DNA of 64,000 nucleotides from Laetiporus sulphureus 93-53. Lineage: Eukaryota; Basidiomycota; Agaricomycetes; Polyporales; Laetiporaceae. Location: contig NW_024468528.1 in assembly GCF_001632365.1 (NCBI RefSeq), positions 391,227 to 455,226 on the forward strand. The letters are read 5' to 3'. Every line of letters begins with the position of its first letter. The first letter of the stretch is position 1. This document shows positions 61,457-64,000 of the stretch, piece by piece. The notes beneath the pieces were generated by a model. It saw only the letters and a list, made by a program, of their open reading frames with translations. It did not search any database and had not been told where the DNA came from. Made by a program: the position numbers and the translations under genes.

Positions 61457-62935
61457 ACAGACGGTCCGGAATCGATCGGACCCGCTTCAGAGTCGCTCAT
61501 CGTCGGGCGACCTGGTCAACTGCGCATTACTGAGTGAACATCGCAATGACGCATTCGGATCCAGCTGAAGAAAGCTCGAGTACTTTGACAGCTATTCGTG
61601 TGTCGGTCCGGGAAATATCAGATACATGGCTCGGTACCAACCATCTAGCCGCTCCGCTGAGCTTCACGCATCTTACTGAGCGGCATTTCAGTGGCTAGAG
61701 TTACCTGTTTTCCAAACCCTGCATAGTTCAGGTACGTATGATTTACATGTTCGTTCAAGTATCGGCCGCTGACGGTTACACTTCACACTGATAGCTCGTC
61801 ATATTTAAGATGGCATATAATTATACACTAGACCCAGGCCGTGTCACGACCGCAAGAGGGTGAGGACTACACCTAGAGTATCAGCGAAGAGCGACACTCT
61901 GATATCCACGACGCGTCAATTCATCGTGAGCTCGGTGGACCGTCCAAAACACTCACAAATATTGACATTCACGGAGCAATGCGTCTGTCATTATCCGTGG
62001 TGGTACTGGTTGTATGACTGGTCGTAGTCGTAGTGCCCGGGGAACCAGTGTGCGTTGCATCGGTGCTACGAGCGGGCAGCGGCGGCGCAGCCGTCGTCGT
62101 GTCTGTCGTCCGGGTGCCATCAGTGGAGATTGCCTGGTGACCGCCCCTCATCTGTGCCACGCCCTCTTCCGTCTTCTGGTGGCCAATATCCGTTTCTGCA
62201 TGGTGTGCGTGTCTATCGGTACCGGTCGCCGTGTCGGCAAAATCCATCATGCCGCCCCGAAGAGAGTCGCCGGCACCTGTCAGTGGGAAGCGAAAGGTTA
62301 GCAAATGATGTTGCGACAATCTCAATCATTTATGCGTGCCTTCAAACGTGTTCCATGCGCCCCTGTAGAGGGATTTATAAGTATCTCCTCTGACACCGCT
62401 GATGGACTCTGCGCACTCACTTCACTTTAGTGCCCCAGCTGCTGCCAGGATTGTTGCTGCTAGGATTGCTGCTGATAGTATTGTTGCTGCTAGTGTTCGA
62501 CATGCTGAGTGTGTACGATGCAAGTTGTGCGTATGTTTGTGACGTTAAAAGGAGCGAGTTTGCGAATATATATGTGCAGCACTAGCTCCAGGTCCTCCAT
62601 GACGTATTTCCAGGAATGATCACGTGCGATGATACGTTGTGACAGCGACTGTGACGGGTTCTGTTACGGAAGGGCATGTCACGCACACAAATTGATACCG
62701 TGCAAACGGTATCAATGTATCAGTTGTTGTGCTCCTCTATAAAATCCAGATATCCACGGCTCAACACGAAGTTTGCGTCTGAGATCGCATCCGTAAGGCT
62801 CACACACGCGCGAAGCTGCGTGCCGCTCAAGTTTCCCCAGTCGGCTTTCATTCATAATTTACGGCACCTGCTGCTCATCGGTATGTCATTTGGACTTATC
62901 ACTCTATATACCAACTGAACAAACACGATCAACTA
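61457..62935. repeat. Tandem duplication, unit 2
   Basis: Begins CAGACGGTCCGGAATCGATC and ends GAACAAACACGATCAAC. Head-to-tail with unit 1, without intervening DNA. Unit 2 carries an extra segment near 61622-61665 not present at the matching place in unit 1. Confidence 0.85.
61969..62503 (-). CDS. Small Thr/Gly-rich orphan protein, copy 2
   Basis: Start ATG at 62503 (MSNTSSNNTISSNPSSNNPG), then SSWGTKVK, a short exon with GAWNTFEG, and a final exon starting GAGDSLRGGMMDFADTATGTDR and ending DNDRRIAP at 61969. The N-terminus is longer than in copy 1 because a SSNN(T/P) unit is repeated, corresponding to repeated AGCAGCAACAAT in DNA. The putative GC-AG intron is kept (GAAG|GCACGC). A minus-strand TATA-like element lies near 62563-62572. 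Function unknown. Confidence 0.72.
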
Positions 62936-62990
62936 TTATTCACAGTGTAAATCCTCTTGCAAGCCATTCGAGTTCAAGCGAAGACCCTGA

Positions 62991-64000
62991 ATGGCCATAC
63001 TCGTTCCTCCGACATCGTATCTCCCACCTATAAGCAAGATCCAGCATCACTCAGCTGAGGATCTCATCAGAGCCGTCCATTATCTGCGACTAATCTATAA
63101 CCCAGAAGTCCGTGGCATTCGTCGCATCGACAGCAAACACAAACACGCCTCCAAGACCGCATCACCTCCCTCTCAAGACAGCGAAGATCCCGGCCTCGAT
63201 GTCCTCCGTCCGGATGTCTTCGAACGTTCGTATGCCATCCGGTGGCTCACTGCGCTCATCACTAAGGCCGATCAACTTCCTAGCTATTCCGACGAGTCTG
63301 ACCCTTCCACGGTAGCAGCGCAAGAAGCGCTCATCCAAGATGCTGCTTCCCTGCTTGCCATCTGCGCAGGGGCGGCCTCCGCCGGGACCGTCACGCGCGT
63401 GTTCCGCTTCCAGTATTCCGACGTGCCCGTCGAGGTTCAGCTGACGGACGTGCCGCTCGAGAACCAGGATTACGCGAGCGTAGGCGCGCAGACATGGGGC
63501 AGCGCGTGTCTGCTCGCAGAGACAATGGTCGACCGTCCGGAGCTCTTCGGGCTCGACATGCATAGGAACGGCCTGCGGGCGTTGGAACTCGGAGCCGGGA
63601 CGGGCTTGGTTAGTCTGACTCTCGCGAGACTGCTCGAAGCGCGGGCGAATCCGGGATACTCGGTCGTCGCGACGGATTTATATCCCACCGTGCTGGCTAA
63701 CCTGCGTAACAACTGCGAAATAAATTTCCCACAAGCATGCCCCATTCCGCTCTGCACGCACTTCCTCGACTGGTCGAGATTTTCTTCGGAAAACAACAAC
63801 CCTTCGCCGCCGTTTGACCAACCATTTGACCTCATCTTGGGTGCAGATATCGTTTACGAAATTGAACACGCTCGGTGGATTAAAGGGTGTGTGCAGAAGC
63901 TCCTCCGAAAGCCCTCGTCAGACCACTCTGTCGCCCAAGCGCCGCCTGCACACTTCCACCTCGTCATCCCCCTTCGACCGACTCACGTCTTGGAATCCAG
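62991..64000 (+). CDS. Class I SAM-dependent methyltransferase, METTL21/EFM-like (partial)
   Basis: Open from ATG 62991 (MAILVPPTSYLPPISKIQHH) to the end of the window, 336 codons without a stop, so the gene continues beyond. Motifs of the lysine-methyltransferase (METTL21/FAM86, Efm) group: TWGSACLLAETMVDRPELFG before the SAM site, ALELGAGTGLVSLTLARLL (motif I), SVVATDLYPTVLANLRNN (acidic loop), FDLILGADIVYE (post-II D-x-V/I-Y-E). These enzymes methylate lysines on translation factors or chaperones. The substrate here is unknown. The long N-terminal extension (about 150 residues) resembles other fungal members. No intron is seen in this part. Confidence 0.88.
   Translation, partial: MAILVPPTSYLPPISKIQHHSAEDLIRAVHYLRLIYNPEVRGIRRIDSKHKHASKTASPPSQDSEDPGLDVLRPDVFERSYAIRWLTALITKADQLPSYSDESDPSTVAAQEALIQDAASLLAICAGAASAGTVTRVFRFQYSDVPVEVQLTDVPLENQDYASVGAQTWGSACLLAETMVDRPELFGLDMHRNGLRALELGAGTGLVSLTLARLLEARANPGYSVVATDLYPTVLANLRNNCEINFPQACPIPLCTHFLDWSRFSSENNNPSPPFDQPFDLILGADIVYEIEHARWIKGCVQKLLRKPSSDHSVAQAPPAHFHLVIPLRPTHVLES

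Overview
This window is nuclear DNA from a filamentous basidiomycete, most likely an Agaricomycete. The evidence is gene structure: most introns are 45-70 nt with GT-AG ends, exons can be very short, and the proteins are clearly fungal (CHK1, GCN2, a type I metacaspase, a Zn2Cys6 regulator, a BUD21/UTP16-like protein). Several orphan proteins are of the kinds common in mushroom-forming fungi. For most genes I joined exons by hand at splice sites that keep the reading frame, and I checked that exon lengths sum to a multiple of three.

Layout. (1) About 1-8000 holds a decayed Ty3/gypsy LTR retrotransposon on the minus strand: gag, a dUTPase domain, aspartic protease, reverse transcriptase, RNase H, integrase. 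It has several stops and frameshifts. The likely leader and LTR region continues to about 9170. (2) 9926-11371 (+) is the RNase P/MRP subunit RPP1 (Rpp30), behind a dense cluster of CACTT/AAGTG motifs. It converges on (3) 11635-15988 (-), a Zn2Cys6 transcription factor whose zinc cluster is split by an 18-nt exon and a 1.26-kb intron. (4) 16753-18438 (-) is a mitochondrial dicarboxylate carrier in 12 exons, one of them 11 nt. (5) 19849-21925 (-) is a secreted or membrane-anchored A1 aspartic protease. (6) 22232-25814 holds orphan genes, including a multi-pass membrane protein. (7) 27034-29475 (+) is CHK1, convergent with (8) 29685-32049 (-), a type I metacaspase with a proline- and histidine-rich prodomain.

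(9) 34207-35293 (+) is a BUD21/UTP16-like nucleolar protein. (10) 35919-41920 (-) is a 1,901-residue serine-rich, probably disordered protein. (11) 43354-44121 (-) is a PEBP-family protein. (12) 44918-46900 (-) is an ALDH3-type aldehyde dehydrogenase. (13) 47446-47519 is tRNA-Ile(AAU). (14) 47772-48428 (+) and 50531-51251 (-) are orphans. (15) 51475-51574 is an assembly gap flanked by two copies of a 70-bp repeat. (16) 52534-59477 (-) is GCN2. (17) About 60000-62935 is a direct tandem duplication of a 1.45-1.48-kb unit, each copy carrying one small minus-strand gene. (18) 62991 to the window end (+) is a partial methyltransferase.

Most of the genes are housekeeping or signalling genes with no common pathway. 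CHK1 (DNA-damage checkpoint), GCN2 (amino-acid starvation) and the metacaspase (stress and cell death) are all stress-response components, but nothing shows that they work as a cluster. The less ordinary material is the dUTPase-bearing retroelement, the very long introns next to microexons, the tandem duplication, the motif cluster before RPP1 and the repeat at the gap.
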